From assembly GCF_000259075.1 (NCBI RefSeq), contig NZ_AJKI01000011.1:248001-312000 (forward strand): 64,000 bases of DNA. The letters run 5' to 3'. Position numbers and translations under genes: made by a program. The notes beneath the pieces are model-generated. The model had not been told where the DNA came from. It was given only the letters and a program-made list of their open reading frames with translations, and ran no database searches. This DNA comes from Marinilabilia salmonicolor JCM 21150 (GTDB lineage Bacteria; Bacteroidota; Bacteroidia; Bacteroidales; Marinilabiliaceae). Shown here one piece after another: positions 53,573 through 63,263 of the stretch (positions are counted from its first letter, which is position 1; every line of letters starts with the position of its first letter).

Positions 53573-55771
53573 ATGGACAAACTTAAAATACTCATAGCAT
53601 CTTTTATCTTTTTAAGCCTTTCGCACGGCGCCTATTCTCAAAACGAACTAGATGCACAAATTATCAGTGGAGACATTGATGTTTGCGACAACGAATCAGC
53701 CACAGTAGAATTGGCCATTCAATTTACAGGAGAAACACCTTTTCAATACAAGATTCGTCTTTCCCCATCAGCGACTACAACCTCTGAGGATTACGTTTAC
53801 AACGATGATGTAGATGAGAACAACGTTTTTCTAACCACTGAAAACATCTCTCTTTCCATTCCCGAAGGCGAGGCCAATGCATCTTTTCTTGTTCAGGTTA
53901 CCCAAATATCCAAGGACGGGATTAATTGGGTTGAGACAACCGATCCCGGAGTCACCTTTACCAACTGGGCGATGCCCGATCCCAATGCAGGAGCCGACAT
54001 CGACTCCTGTGGTCTCTCAGCTGTGCTAAGCGGTGCCCCCGATCCGGTTTCTTCTGATTACCAATGGGAAGCACCTACACAAGGAACTTTGTCGGATCCG
54101 GCTTTGGGAAACAGCAGCTACAGTGTTTCATCCACAGGAACCTACTCATTAACATTCATCCAGGAAAACGGAGCCTGCATTGCTCAGGACGAAATTCAGG
54201 TAATTTTCAAAGGCTCACCATCCGCATCCATCTCTACGACTTCAGAAGTTTGTGGCACATCCCCTCAGGATGCTACACTTCAACTCTCATTCACAGGTGC
54301 GGACAGCCCATGGACTTTTGCCTTATCAGATGGTGAAAACCAATCAGTAACCGGAACAGCCACGACGTCAGAACACAGCGAGCAGGTAAGTGTTCAGGGC
54401 GAAACCACCTACTCAGTCCTTTGGGTGAAAGACGGCAACGGATGTCCGGCCAAACCAGAAGATCTCACCACTACAGCAACCATCCAGGACATGAAGCCGG
54501 CGACCAATGCAGGAGACGATTTTCTTGCCTGCGGTCTTTCTTCGGAGTTGGCTGCCATCAGCGATAAAGGAACCGGTACCTGGACATCTGAACATCCGGA
54601 AGTCTCCTTATCAGCAATAAATGACCCAAACAGTGCGGTTGATGTTACCGAACAAGGAACCTACACGCTCACCTGGACAGAAAACAACAATGGCTGCGAA
54701 AACTCGGATCAGGTTGAAATCCAATTCAAGGAGCTTCCCACCATAACCTTTGAAAAAGAGAACGCACACATTTGCCAGGGGGATGAAGCCAGTTTCGCAT
54801 TCACGATAACCGGAAACAATGGTCCCTGGGCGCTTAATTATAGTTTGGGCGAAGAACCACAAACCATCAATTATCAAGATGCATCGTCCTCCCTCTCCAC
54901 ATCACCCGTTCAATCCACGACTATCCAGATGACTTCGCTTACCGACCAGTTTGGATGTGAGACGATTCTGACCTCAGAACTTTCTGTTTTGGTTGACCAG
55001 ATGCCTGCTCCCAATGCAGGTAACGACAAGGCTGTCTGTGGGGATATAGTCCAATTGGAGGCCCAAATGTCGCCGATAGCACAGTTTGGTGAATGGCAAT
55101 TTCCGACAGGGGACAATACCAGTAAGCCCGATGCAACTTACCAAAGTACCGACTTTGGCCCCGTGACGCTAACCTGGCTCGAAACCAACGGACTCTGTAT
55201 CGCAACCGATGAAGTAACCATCAGGTTTGATGAAGAACCCGTTGCCTATGCCGGAGAGGACATAACCCTTTACAATCAATACGAAACCGTTCTCCATGCA
55301 GGACAACCGGTACCATCCACCGATGAGTGGACCGGCGAATGGTATATTTCATCCGGCCCCGGAAGCATTGCCAATCCGGGAGCGAAAGATGCCACCATTT
55401 CAGGTTTGAAACACGGAGAGGTGGAAATCCTATGGACGGTAACCAACGGTGCCTGCCCTCCGGAGTCAGACAGCCTGACGATTAATGTCAAAGGACTGAC
55501 ATACCACACCGGAATTTCCCCTAACAATGATGCCCTAAACGATTTCTTTTCTTTAAAAGGAGCACACACGATACCTCAAAACCAATTGTTGATATTTGAC
55601 CAGAGTGGGAAAGTAGTTTATCAACAAAACGATCTGGAAGAAGGAAACGTTTGGGACGGGACCGACAACAATGGGAATCCCCTTGAAAACGGCATATACT
55701 ACTTCATCTTCAAAGGAGACGGCATTGATCCGGTAAAAGATTACATAGTCATCAAACGTAATATTAACTAA
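53573..55771 (+). CDS. Large secreted protein with gliding-type (T9SS type B) C-terminal domain
   Basis: 732 residues. Signal peptide about 1-22. Ig/PKD-like repeats through the body, marked by a recurring junction NAGxDxxxCG: PNAGADIDSCGLS near 137, TNAGDDFLACGLS near 311, PNAGNDKAVCGDI near 480 and a Cys-less form AYAGEDITLYNQY near 559. The last about 85 residues form the gliding motility-associated C-terminal domain (ISPNNDALNDFFSLKGAHTI, VYQQNDLEEGNVWDG, NGNPLENGIYYFIF), the type B signal for the type IX system. It resembles a small SprB-like surface adhesin and is followed by its usual partner family PorP/SprF 11 bp downstream. Confidence 0.85.
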   Translation: MDKLKILIASFIFLSLSHGAYSQNELDAQIISGDIDVCDNESATVELAIQFTGETPFQYKIRLSPSATTTSEDYVYNDDVDENNVFLTTENISLSIPEGEANASFLVQVTQISKDGINWVETTDPGVTFTNWAMPDPNAGADIDSCGLSAVLSGAPDPVSSDYQWEAPTQGTLSDPALGNSSYSVSSTGTYSLTFIQENGACIAQDEIQVIFKGSPSASISTTSEVCGTSPQDATLQLSFTGADSPWTFALSDGENQSVTGTATTSEHSEQVSVQGETTYSVLWVKDGNGCPAKPEDLTTTATIQDMKPATNAGDDFLACGLSSELAAISDKGTGTWTSEHPEVSLSAINDPNSAVDVTEQGTYTLTWTENNNGCENSDQVEIQFKELPTITFEKENAHICQGDEASFAFTITGNNGPWALNYSLGEEPQTINYQDASSSLSTSPVQSTTIQMTSLTDQFGCETILTSELSVLVDQMPAPNAGNDKAVCGDIVQLEAQMSPIAQFGEWQFPTGDNTSKPDATYQSTDFGPVTLTWLETNGLCIATDEVTIRFDEEPVAYAGEDITLYNQYETVLHAGQPVPSTDEWTGEWYISSGPGSIANPGAKDATISGLKHGEVEILWTVTNGACPPESDSLTINVKGLTYHTGISPNNDALNDFFSLKGAHTIPQNQLLIFDQSGKVVYQQNDLEEGNVWDGTDNNGNPLENGIYYFIFKGDGIDPVKDYIVIKRNIN

Positions 55772-55782
55772 ACCCCTGACAA

Positions 55783-56694
55783 ATGAGAACAAAGGGCCTC
55801 ATTCTTTCCATATTTCTTCTTTTGACCATTTCTGTGTCGGCGCAAAAAGCCATGACCCTGAGTCAATATATGCACAACAGGTTTGCGATCAACAGCGCCT
55901 TTGCAGGTTCACGCGAGGTTTTAAGTGTATTCGGATCGTTTCGAAAACAGTGGGCAGGGCTGCCCCAGTCGCCACAATCTCAGTATTTCACCGCCCATAC
56001 TCCCTTAAAAAATCCAAAAATGGCAATGGGACTACAGGTATTTAACGAACAATTCACCATTAAAAATAACATGGGATTTTCCCTGGCTTATACTTACAGA
56101 GTAAAGGTTACCCCCTACACCTGGATGGCTTTTAGTCTGTCGGGAGGTTTCTCCAGTTACCAGATCAACTGGAATGAAATAAGCCTCGAGGATGACAGCG
56201 ATCCTGCTTTTGCGGGCAATGACGCCTCCAACGGCCCACAGGCAGGATTCGGCTGGAGCATCTATAACGATCGCTTTTTTGGGGGCATTTCCATTCCTGA
56301 AATATTTACGCACGATTTTGAAAAAATGGACGGAACCGAGCCGGATTTCTCGAGAACGGATTATTTATTCACTGGGGGCTATCTCATCGACCTGTCATCG
56401 AGTTTTATGTTCCAGCCCTCTTTCCTTGTCAAGGCCAACCAGGAGACAGGCAGTTGGGCAGATCTCTCGGGATCTGTAATTTACGATAAAATGATTTGGG
56501 GGGGAATTACCTATCGCACCCGTGAAGAATTAATTTTCCATACAGGATGGCAGATTCTCCCGCAACTGCGTATGGCCTATTCTTTTGATTACTCTTTGGG
56601 AGATATTGGTGATTTCAACAACGGAAGTCATGAAATCTCCATCCAATACGATTTTGGATATAAAATAAACTCCCCCAGTCCCAAGTTCTTCTAA
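55783..56694 (+). CDS. PorP/SprF family outer-membrane protein
   Basis: 303 residues. Signal peptide about 1-22 (ILSIFLLLTISVSAQ). Typical family start (MTLSQYMHNRFAINSAFAGS), followed by beta-barrel strands (GSFRKQWAGLPQSPQSQYF, MAMGLQVFNEQFTIKNNMGF) and an aromatic last strand (ISIQYDFGYKI). SprF of Flavobacterium johnsoniae helps export and attach SprB-type adhesins made by the neighbouring gene; the same pairing is seen here. Cotranscribed with the genes on both sides (11 bp each). Confidence 0.93.
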   Translation: MRTKGLILSIFLLLTISVSAQKAMTLSQYMHNRFAINSAFAGSREVLSVFGSFRKQWAGLPQSPQSQYFTAHTPLKNPKMAMGLQVFNEQFTIKNNMGFSLAYTYRVKVTPYTWMAFSLSGGFSSYQINWNEISLEDDSDPAFAGNDASNGPQAGFGWSIYNDRFFGGISIPEIFTHDFEKMDGTEPDFSRTDYLFTGGYLIDLSSSFMFQPSFLVKANQETGSWADLSGSVIYDKMIWGGITYRTREELIFHTGWQILPQLRMAYSFDYSLGDIGDFNNGSHEISIQYDFGYKINSPSPKFF

Positions 56695-56705
56695 AAATCT
56701 GAGTT

Positions 56706-58130
56706 ATGACTCCAAAGAAGATATTATCTGCATTCCTTATTATCAGCGCCTTTGCCATATCCGAAAATTCAACCGGACAGGAGATAAAGGTCCGGCCGGC
56801 AAAAACCAACACCATCAATAACAGCGAATTGGCCCCGGTCCTCATGGATTCAGTTTTATATTTCATCTCCAACAGGCGTACCAACCTGTTGGTCACCTAT
56901 TTGAATCAGGAGGACGAGTTGCTCTATCGAATTTTCAGAGCGCCTCTGAAATCCGACAGCACTATTGGCAAAGCAACACTCTTTGCTCCCCCCGGGCAAC
57001 CCAAATACAATGCAGGATCTCTTACATTTTCCGCCGATGGAAATAAGATGATTGCCACCCACAATAAAAGTAACAGAAACACCACCCGCAAAAACAGGGA
57101 TCGAAATAATCCGCTGGCCCTTTACTCAGCAGAAAAAAAAGGAAACGGGTGGTACGATTACCGAAGGATACATACAGACCTTCCCCACGGAAGTTCTTTT
57201 GCACAACCCTCCCTCTCCCCGGATGGCAATTATCTCTTCTTCGTGTCTGACATGGAAAGCGAAGATGGCTCCACAGACATTTTCATCTCGGAGAAACGAG
57301 GAGATGGTTGGGGAATCCCCATTAAGTTAGGTTCACACATTAACACTTCCGGAAAAGAACTTTTCCCGTTCATCCATCGCTCAGGAAAGCTCTATTTCAC
57401 CTCGAACGGTCACACGGGCCCCGGAGGATACAATATTTATTACATCGACTGGCAAAACAAAAATGCCAGGCCCGTTTTGATGCCTTCCCCCATCAATACT
57501 ATTTCCAATGATTTCTCGTGTTACATCAGCGATGATGAGAAATGGGGATACTTTGCCTCCGACAGAAACGGAGACGATGATATATTCCGATTCTCGATAC
57601 CTCAGATGAACTGCAAGGCACCCAAAGAGGTTGTTGATGACAATTATTGCTTCACTTTTTTTGAGAACGGCCCATTCAAATCGGATACTTTACCTTATAT
57701 TTATCGATGGGATTTCGGCGATGGAGAACAAGCCGCAGGTCTTGAGGCAGACCACTGCTTCCCCGGCCCGGGCAACTACCACATCAATCTGAATGTGGTG
57801 GACACACTGCTTAATGAAGAGCTTTTCTCTGTGGCTTCATACAATTTAAAATTGGAGCAGACCAGTCAGATTTGGTTCGAAATTCCTGATACCATCTCAA
57901 CCCACCAACCCATCAACCTCAACGCTGAACCCCGTAAAATGGAGAATCTGACTCCTGAGCCCGTTTTCTGGTGGGATTTTGGAGACGGAGAAACAAGATT
58001 TGGCAGGAATATTGATTATCAATACAAAGCAGCCGGAGAATATCAGCTTGTTTGCTCCACCAACCTGGCAGACGGCCGAACGGTTTGTTTTTTCAGAAAC
58101 ATCACAGTTATTGATTCACAAGAAGACTAA
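56706..58130 (+). CDS. Secreted PD40 propeller plus two PKD domains
   Basis: 474 residues. Signal peptide about 1-25. Residues about 35-300: PD40/TolB-like blades (LTFSADGNKMIATHN, LSPDGNYLFFVSDM, DIFISEKRGDGWGIPIKLGS, ISDDEKWGYFASDRNGDDDI). Two PKD domains follow, YRWDFGDGEQAAG near 332 and FWWDFGDGETRFG near 420. In many SprB/SprF-type loci the third gene encodes a PD40 protein ending in an OmpA peptidoglycan-binding domain (PorE-like); here that domain is absent and PKD domains take its place. Probably periplasmic or surface scaffold (inference). Confidence 0.8.
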   Translation: MTPKKILSAFLIISAFAISENSTGQEIKVRPAKTNTINNSELAPVLMDSVLYFISNRRTNLLVTYLNQEDELLYRIFRAPLKSDSTIGKATLFAPPGQPKYNAGSLTFSADGNKMIATHNKSNRNTTRKNRDRNNPLALYSAEKKGNGWYDYRRIHTDLPHGSSFAQPSLSPDGNYLFFVSDMESEDGSTDIFISEKRGDGWGIPIKLGSHINTSGKELFPFIHRSGKLYFTSNGHTGPGGYNIYYIDWQNKNARPVLMPSPINTISNDFSCYISDDEKWGYFASDRNGDDDIFRFSIPQMNCKAPKEVVDDNYCFTFFENGPFKSDTLPYIYRWDFGDGEQAAGLEADHCFPGPGNYHINLNVVDTLLNEELFSVASYNLKLEQTSQIWFEIPDTISTHQPINLNAEPRKMENLTPEPVFWWDFGDGETRFGRNIDYQYKAAGEYQLVCSTNLADGRTVCFFRNITVIDSQED

Positions 58131-58135
58131 GAACC

Positions 58136-59113
58136 ATGAGCACTAAAAAGTTCCTTTTTTATACCCTTTTTTCATTATTTATCCTTTCCTCTTCCGCATT
58201 TGCGCAACCGGTACCGGCACTGGATGAAAACATTCCACATCTGGTAACCTTCGGAGGCGAAGGTGAAACAGGCTGGGGTGATGACGACTTTGTTCAAATC
58301 ATTTTCTTCTCCATCCCCGAAACATTTGATGCTCCGATTTTTATCCGTGTGTATGATCCGGATACAGGAGGAACTATTGATGAACCAAAAGGAGAATGGG
58401 ATACGATGATGCGCTATTCCGTATATGGAGGTGACGGAGCCGCCTCAGAAGAAGATGCGCGCAGATCAAATCTTGAAGGAAACTATCTCAGCGGAAACCT
58501 GCTGGCAACCCGCTCATTTGCCGAGAACCCGCGGTACGATAATAACTGGTACACTTTTGGTCCCTTCAACCCCACAGAAGGAGAATTGCTCCCCGAATAT
58601 GGAGGATACATTTTCAAACTGGTCATCGAAGGTGCAGAAGGAGACGATGGCAACCTGTACAAACTATTCCTCACTACAGAAGGAAGTGAAAACCGACCTG
58701 TGGAAGGAGCTTTTGCCTTTTATTTCAAATACAAATTCCGGTTACACAATGATGTGAATGAAGTTTCTCACATTTATCCGTATATGACTTCAGAAGTAAT
58801 TGCCATTAAGCAAAGTAATTTCGATTGGGACAACGACGGATTCATCAGAATCATCAGTCCGACCAAAAACGGAGAAATTCTGCGCACATCGGGCGACGAT
58901 AACTGGACTGACAGCAGGCACACAATAGATGAGGGCGACCACAACAGTTCACTGGACATTCAAATGATTAAGAAAAAATCAAACCTTGTTAAAGACAACA
59001 ACGTAGTTATATTTCTGGAAAACCAATATGGAGAACTGATGCCCTTTTACAGTATCCCTATCGGAGGAATTCCTGAGTACAAATACAGCATAGGAATAAA
59101 ACCAAAAAAATAA
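58136..59113 (+). CDS. Secreted protein of unknown function in the T9SS/SpoIIE operon
   Basis: 325 residues with a clear signal peptide (about 1-23, ...SSSAFAQ). No domain recognised. The mature part is acidic with aromatic-rich beta stretches (LVTFGGEGETGWGDDDFVQI, IFIRVYDPDTGGTIDEP, YFKYKFRLHNDVNEVS) and a putative metal-binding type DWDNDGF. It lies 5 bp after the PD40-PKD gene and 4 bp before the propeller-SpoIIE gene, so it is surely in the same transcript. It may be a ligand or partner of the sensor phosphatase encoded next; this is a guess from position. Confidence 0.6.
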   Translation: MSTKKFLFYTLFSLFILSSSAFAQPVPALDENIPHLVTFGGEGETGWGDDDFVQIIFFSIPETFDAPIFIRVYDPDTGGTIDEPKGEWDTMMRYSVYGGDGAASEEDARRSNLEGNYLSGNLLATRSFAENPRYDNNWYTFGPFNPTEGELLPEYGGYIFKLVIEGAEGDDGNLYKLFLTTEGSENRPVEGAFAFYFKYKFRLHNDVNEVSHIYPYMTSEVIAIKQSNFDWDNDGFIRIISPTKNGEILRTSGDDNWTDSRHTIDEGDHNSSLDIQMIKKKSNLVKDNNVVIFLENQYGELMPFYSIPIGGIPEYKYSIGIKPKK

Positions 59114-59117
59114 CAAT

Positions 59118-62100
59118 ATGCATCTTCGTGCCCGTTGGCTGTCTGTTATCCTGATAATTGTCCATGCAATTTTTACATGTACTGCCCCGGTTCATGCCCA
59201 GTCATTCCGTTTTAAAACCTACGATTCCAATGTAGGTCTTCCCCAGAACTTTGTTTATTCGCTGAGCCAGGATCAAAACGGATACCTGTGGATGGGAACC
59301 GGAGAAGGGCTGGTCAAATATAACGGATTAGAATTCATCGGATACAACCACTCTGATTCACTAGCTGATGATTTCATCTCAGTAATGCATGTTTCCAAGG
59401 ACGGAACGCTTTGGATCGGACACAACAATGGGGACATAACTCTTTACCAGGATGATGAGTTCATTCCACTACGCATCAGCGAAACCAAAAGCCCTGTAAC
59501 AGCTATTATCTCTAATGGAAACGGGCATGCATGGGCCGTCAGTCAAAATGAAGGCCTGATTAGCATAAACCAAAAGGAACAGAGTTACCGGCTTGTTGGT
59601 CACAAAAAGCTCAAAAGAAAGCTTTTTTACACACTTGCTTCAGACGGAGATCGTCTTCTCGCTGGCACTTCAGAAGGCATGATCAGCATAACTCCGCAAG
59701 GAACAGATTCTATCTCTGACGTATCGAGAATTTCGAAGATTCCGATGACCAATATCAACTGTATTGTTCCCCGTAAAGGAATCAACGGAGATTTCTGGGT
59801 TGGCACAGAAGACAATGGTTTTTTTCTGTACTCAGAATCTTCAGACCGGAGCAAACACATCGTGGACAACAGCCTCTGTCTGAAGTTCGATATTCAATGG
59901 GAAAACATCAGGGATATTGAAGAAGAGCCCAATGGCAACCTGTTGCTGGCCACATGGGGGAACGGAGTTATAAAACTATTTTATGCTCCGGAGAGCCAGT
60001 CTTTTATTGATTCCTACAACTTTACTACCGAAAACGGACTCAGCAATAACTATGTACGTGATATATTATGCGACCGGGAGTCGAATTATTGGTTCGCAAC
60101 TTATGGAGGTGGTACATCTGTGCTAACGGGTGAGGAATTTGTTTTTTACAACCTGGAAACCATTGGCTTTGAAAAGTCAAAAGTTCTCTCCACACTTTTA
60201 AACGACAGCACTTTGTGGTTTGGTTTGGAGACCGGTCTGATTAAGACAGACCCATACTGCTTCACCGATTTTGAATATTACGATGCGGCCTTCGGACTTC
60301 CGGATGACGACATCACAGGAATGCACAGGATGCACGACGGAACGCTCTATCTGGGAACAGCCAATAGCGGAATGTATTACAAAGTTCCGGGCAGTACCTC
60401 GTTTATCCCATGGCATTACAGCCATCAGGTACCAGACAAAAAGATTCGTGATATTGCGGGCAAAGAGGAGATGGTTTACCTCGCCACTTACGGAGGTTTC
60501 TTTTCCATCAACACGAAGACCAGAAAGGCAGAGCATCTGACAACCGGAAAAGGATTACCACACAACAACATCAATTTTGTTGAAGTGGACAAAGAAAATC
60601 AGGTATGGATAGGCCCGAGAAACAGTGGTATATGCAAAGTAAACAACGGCAACATTGAGATGCATAAAATCTCAGATTCACCCATCGATGTTTACGATAT
60701 GACTCAAACCTCTGATTCAGCATTCTGGCTGGCAACACAAGGCCAGGGAATCATTAAATACAGCAGAGATTCCATTGAACACTACTCCATTGCTCAGGGC
60801 TTAGCTAAGAACTTCTGCTACAGCATTGAAGCAGATATTAATAACAGACTCTGGATTGCACATCATCCGGGACTAAGCATGTTTAACACAAGAACCGGAG
60901 AAATCGAAACTTATGGACATGAAGAAAACATGGGTTCAGATTTTTATCAGATTCTTAAGGACAGCGATCAGACTCTGTGGTTCTCTTCGGCCAATGGAAC
61001 AGTTCATTACTTTCCGGAGAAACACCGTAAAAATGATATTGCTCCGGCACTCCATTTTACAAAAATACTGATCTCCGGAGAACAGTATTCCTCCGGTCAG
61101 GAGATAAACCTAGCTTATCCTTACAGAGAGAATTATAAGTTTCGGTTTAATTTCATGGGAATAAGTTTCAAAAAGCCCAATGAAGTTACTTATCAATACC
61201 GTCTGATAAAAAACGGAGAAAAGTCTGAAAGTGAATGGATCGATCTGGGAAATACCAATTTCAGAGAATATGACTTTCTTCCCAGCGGTAGTTATGAATT
61301 AAAGATTCGGGCCATTAACGCTGACGGATATGCCGCCGACCCCATTTCTGTAACCTTCTCAATAGCCACTCCATTCTGGAAAAAACCATGGTTTTTCCTA
61401 CTGCTGGCGGCTGTAATGATTTATTCGGTATATCTGATTATTGTTGCCCGTGAACGAAAATTAAAGAGGCAAAAAGAGATACTTCAAAAAGAAGTGGACC
61501 TTCAGACCATACAGTTAAGAGAGCAAAAAGCCGAGATTGAGCGAAAAAACCGAGATATCACGGACAGTATTAATTATGCAAAAACCATCCAGTCATCAAT
61601 TCTTCCTCCGCTGGATGTTTTGAAAACAAGATTCCCCGAATCGTATGTATTCTTTGCCCCGCGCGATATCGTAAGCGGTGATTTCTATTGGTTTTACAAA
61701 ACAAAAACCCATTTTATTGTTACCTGTGCGGACTGTACAGGCCACGGAGTTCCGGGAGCATTTATGTCAATGATTGGCAGCACATTGCTCAATGACATTG
61801 TGAAACGAAAGGACGTGAATTCACCAGCGGATCTTCTGGAAAGGCTGGATTTCGAGATTAAAGTACTGCTCCAGAACAGTAAAAATAAAGACAACACAAA
61901 AGACGGGATGGATATATCTGTGGTGGAAATTGAAAACACAGGAACACGTGTCAGGGTGGCATCTGCCAAACGACCGGTATATCTTTATCTGAACAATGAG
62001 CTTACCATATACAAAGGCAACCGAAGAAGCATTGGAGATTCGCTGGTGGATGATGACACGCCATTTGTAAACATAGAATACAACGCCGCAGAAGGTGATT

Positions 62101-62309
62101 TAATTTACCTGTTTTCAGATGGATATACGGATCAGTTCGGAGGTCCAAAAGAAAAGAAATTCATGAAGGTCGGTGTGAAAAATATGCTCGAGGAAATCCA
62201 CACACTTCCAATGGATGAACAATATAAATCCGTAAAAACACGCTTTCATGAATGGAAAGGAAAGCTGGAACAGGTTGATGACGTAATTTTCATGGGCTTG
62301 AAGCTATAA
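59118..62309 (+). CDS. Sensor phosphatase: two-component-type propeller, Y_Y_Y, TM, SpoIIE
   Basis: 1063 residues. Signal sequence about 1-28. A large periplasmic beta-propeller region with about fourteen Reg_prop-like repeats (LSQDQNGYLWMGTGEGLVKY, VSKDGTLWIGHNNGDITLYQ, VDKENQVWIGPRNSGICKVN, and others) to about 650. Y_Y_Y domain about 665-745 (YRLIKNGEKSESEWIDLGN, LPSGSYELKIRAINADGYAA). Membrane helix near 757-778, coiled coil about 780-830, then a SpoIIE/PP2C phosphatase domain about 845-1063 with VFFAPRDIVSGDFYWF, CADCTGHGVPGAFMSMIG (metal ligands), LFSDGYTDQFGG. The propeller and Y_Y_Y parts match those of hybrid two-component sensors, but the output is a Ser/Thr phosphatase. Likely target is an anti-sigma antagonist or similar phosphoprotein, not encoded nearby. 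Confidence 0.92.
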   Translation: MHLRARWLSVILIIVHAIFTCTAPVHAQSFRFKTYDSNVGLPQNFVYSLSQDQNGYLWMGTGEGLVKYNGLEFIGYNHSDSLADDFISVMHVSKDGTLWIGHNNGDITLYQDDEFIPLRISETKSPVTAIISNGNGHAWAVSQNEGLISINQKEQSYRLVGHKKLKRKLFYTLASDGDRLLAGTSEGMISITPQGTDSISDVSRISKIPMTNINCIVPRKGINGDFWVGTEDNGFFLYSESSDRSKHIVDNSLCLKFDIQWENIRDIEEEPNGNLLLATWGNGVIKLFYAPESQSFIDSYNFTTENGLSNNYVRDILCDRESNYWFATYGGGTSVLTGEEFVFYNLETIGFEKSKVLSTLLNDSTLWFGLETGLIKTDPYCFTDFEYYDAAFGLPDDDITGMHRMHDGTLYLGTANSGMYYKVPGSTSFIPWHYSHQVPDKKIRDIAGKEEMVYLATYGGFFSINTKTRKAEHLTTGKGLPHNNINFVEVDKENQVWIGPRNSGICKVNNGNIEMHKISDSPIDVYDMTQTSDSAFWLATQGQGIIKYSRDSIEHYSIAQGLAKNFCYSIEADINNRLWIAHHPGLSMFNTRTGEIETYGHEENMGSDFYQILKDSDQTLWFSSANGTVHYFPEKHRKNDIAPALHFTKILISGEQYSSGQEINLAYPYRENYKFRFNFMGISFKKPNEVTYQYRLIKNGEKSESEWIDLGNTNFREYDFLPSGSYELKIRAINADGYAADPISVTFSIATPFWKKPWFFLLLAAVMIYSVYLIIVARERKLKRQKEILQKEVDLQTIQLREQKAEIERKNRDITDSINYAKTIQSSILPPLDVLKTRFPESYVFFAPRDIVSGDFYWFYKTKTHFIVTCADCTGHGVPGAFMSMIGSTLLNDIVKRKDVNSPADLLERLDFEIKVLLQNSKNKDNTKDGMDISVVEIENTGTRVRVASAKRPVYLYLNNELTIYKGNRRSIGDSLVDDDTPFVNIEYNAAEGDLIYLFSDGYTDQFGGPKEKKFMKVGVKNMLEEIHTLPMDEQYKSVKTRFHEWKGKLEQVDDVIFMGLKL

Positions 62310-62359
62310 CGGTTACCCTGAAGTATCAACGGTACTTATTCAAATTGACCTCTTCCATG

Positions 62360-62394
62360 GATCTGATATTGTTATGTCATAAAAGTATCAGATC
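62360..62394. repeat. Inverted repeat between convergent genes
   Basis: GATCTGATA (62360-62368) and TATCAGATC (62386-62394) pair perfectly, with an inner TTATG-T-CATAA stem. Lies between the stops of the SpoIIE gene and psd. No clear T-run, so a terminator role is only possible. Confidence 0.5.
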
Positions 62395-62444
62395 TCAAGG
62401 TTTCCTGAGGAGAATACCCACACACAATAGCGTCCACCTGTTTG

Positions 62445-63104
62445 TTACTGAAGCCAGCCCAGAATAGTCTGCTTTCCTTTTACTGCCTGTCCGGGTTTTA
62501 CATCTATCCTGCTGCCTAATGGAAAAAAGACATCAACACGGGAACCAAACTTAATAAATCCCATTTGCTTTCCCTGTATGCTTTCCGTCCCAACCTCAGC
62601 GTAACAGACAATCCTGCGGGCAAGCGCTCCGGCAATCTGACGTACAACAATGACTTTACCTTTGGGGGATTCAAGAACCACAGTGGTTCTTTCATTTTCG
62701 AAAGAGGCTTTGGGAAGGTAAGCTGCCTGGAACCGGCCATTATGGTGTTTAAAATATTTCACCACTCCATTAATGGGAAACCAGTTTATATGCACATTGA
62801 ATACAGACATAAAAACAGAAACCTGAATACATTTCTCCTTCAACACCTCATTTTCTTCGGTTTCTTCAACTACCACAACCTTGCCATCAGCTGGTGAAAT
62901 AACAGCATCATCCTGAAGATAGCCCTCTCTTTTGGGGCTTCGAAAGAATGCAAGAAAAAAGAAAAACAGAATAATAGATAGACTCACACTCCATTCTAAA
63001 ACAGAAGCAGGAGACTCTGTCAAAAAATAGATCCCGGTATTAATAACGGCAAGGATCAAAAAAACAACAGCCAGTGTAGCAAAACCTTCCTTATGAATTG
63101 TCAT
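62445..63104 (-). CDS. psd: Phosphatidylserine decarboxylase proenzyme
   Basis: 219 residues from the ATG at 63104 (MTIHKEGFATLAV), the usual start of the short Psd form; an in-frame ATG at 63143 adds 13 residues. One or two N-terminal membrane helices, then conserved AVISPADGKVVVV, FMSVFNVHINWFPINGVV, and the self-cleavage site in MGFIKFGSRVDVFFP (Gly-Ser bond, giving the pyruvoyl group). Makes phosphatidylethanolamine at the inner membrane. Follows cdsA by about 160 bp in the same direction, the two forming a phospholipid pair. Confidence 0.95.
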   Translation of the reverse strand: MTIHKEGFATLAVVFLILAVINTGIYFLTESPASVLEWSVSLSIILFFFFLAFFRSPKREGYLQDDAVISPADGKVVVVEETEENEVLKEKCIQVSVFMSVFNVHINWFPINGVVKYFKHHNGRFQAAYLPKASFENERTTVVLESPKGKVIVVRQIAGALARRIVCYAEVGTESIQGKQMGFIKFGSRVDVFFPLGSRIDVKPGQAVKGKQTILGWLQ

Positions 63105-63263
63105 AATCTTAATGTGGTGTTTGGATATTTTTTCAGACCACAAAGGTACAATAGTTCAATAACATTTTGCCTATTTATACCTCAAAAAATAGCTAACAAG
63201 GGGCAATACAGAGAAATAGCAGGAAAAACAGCCGGGTTGCATTAAGAAAAAAGACTGGAAATT

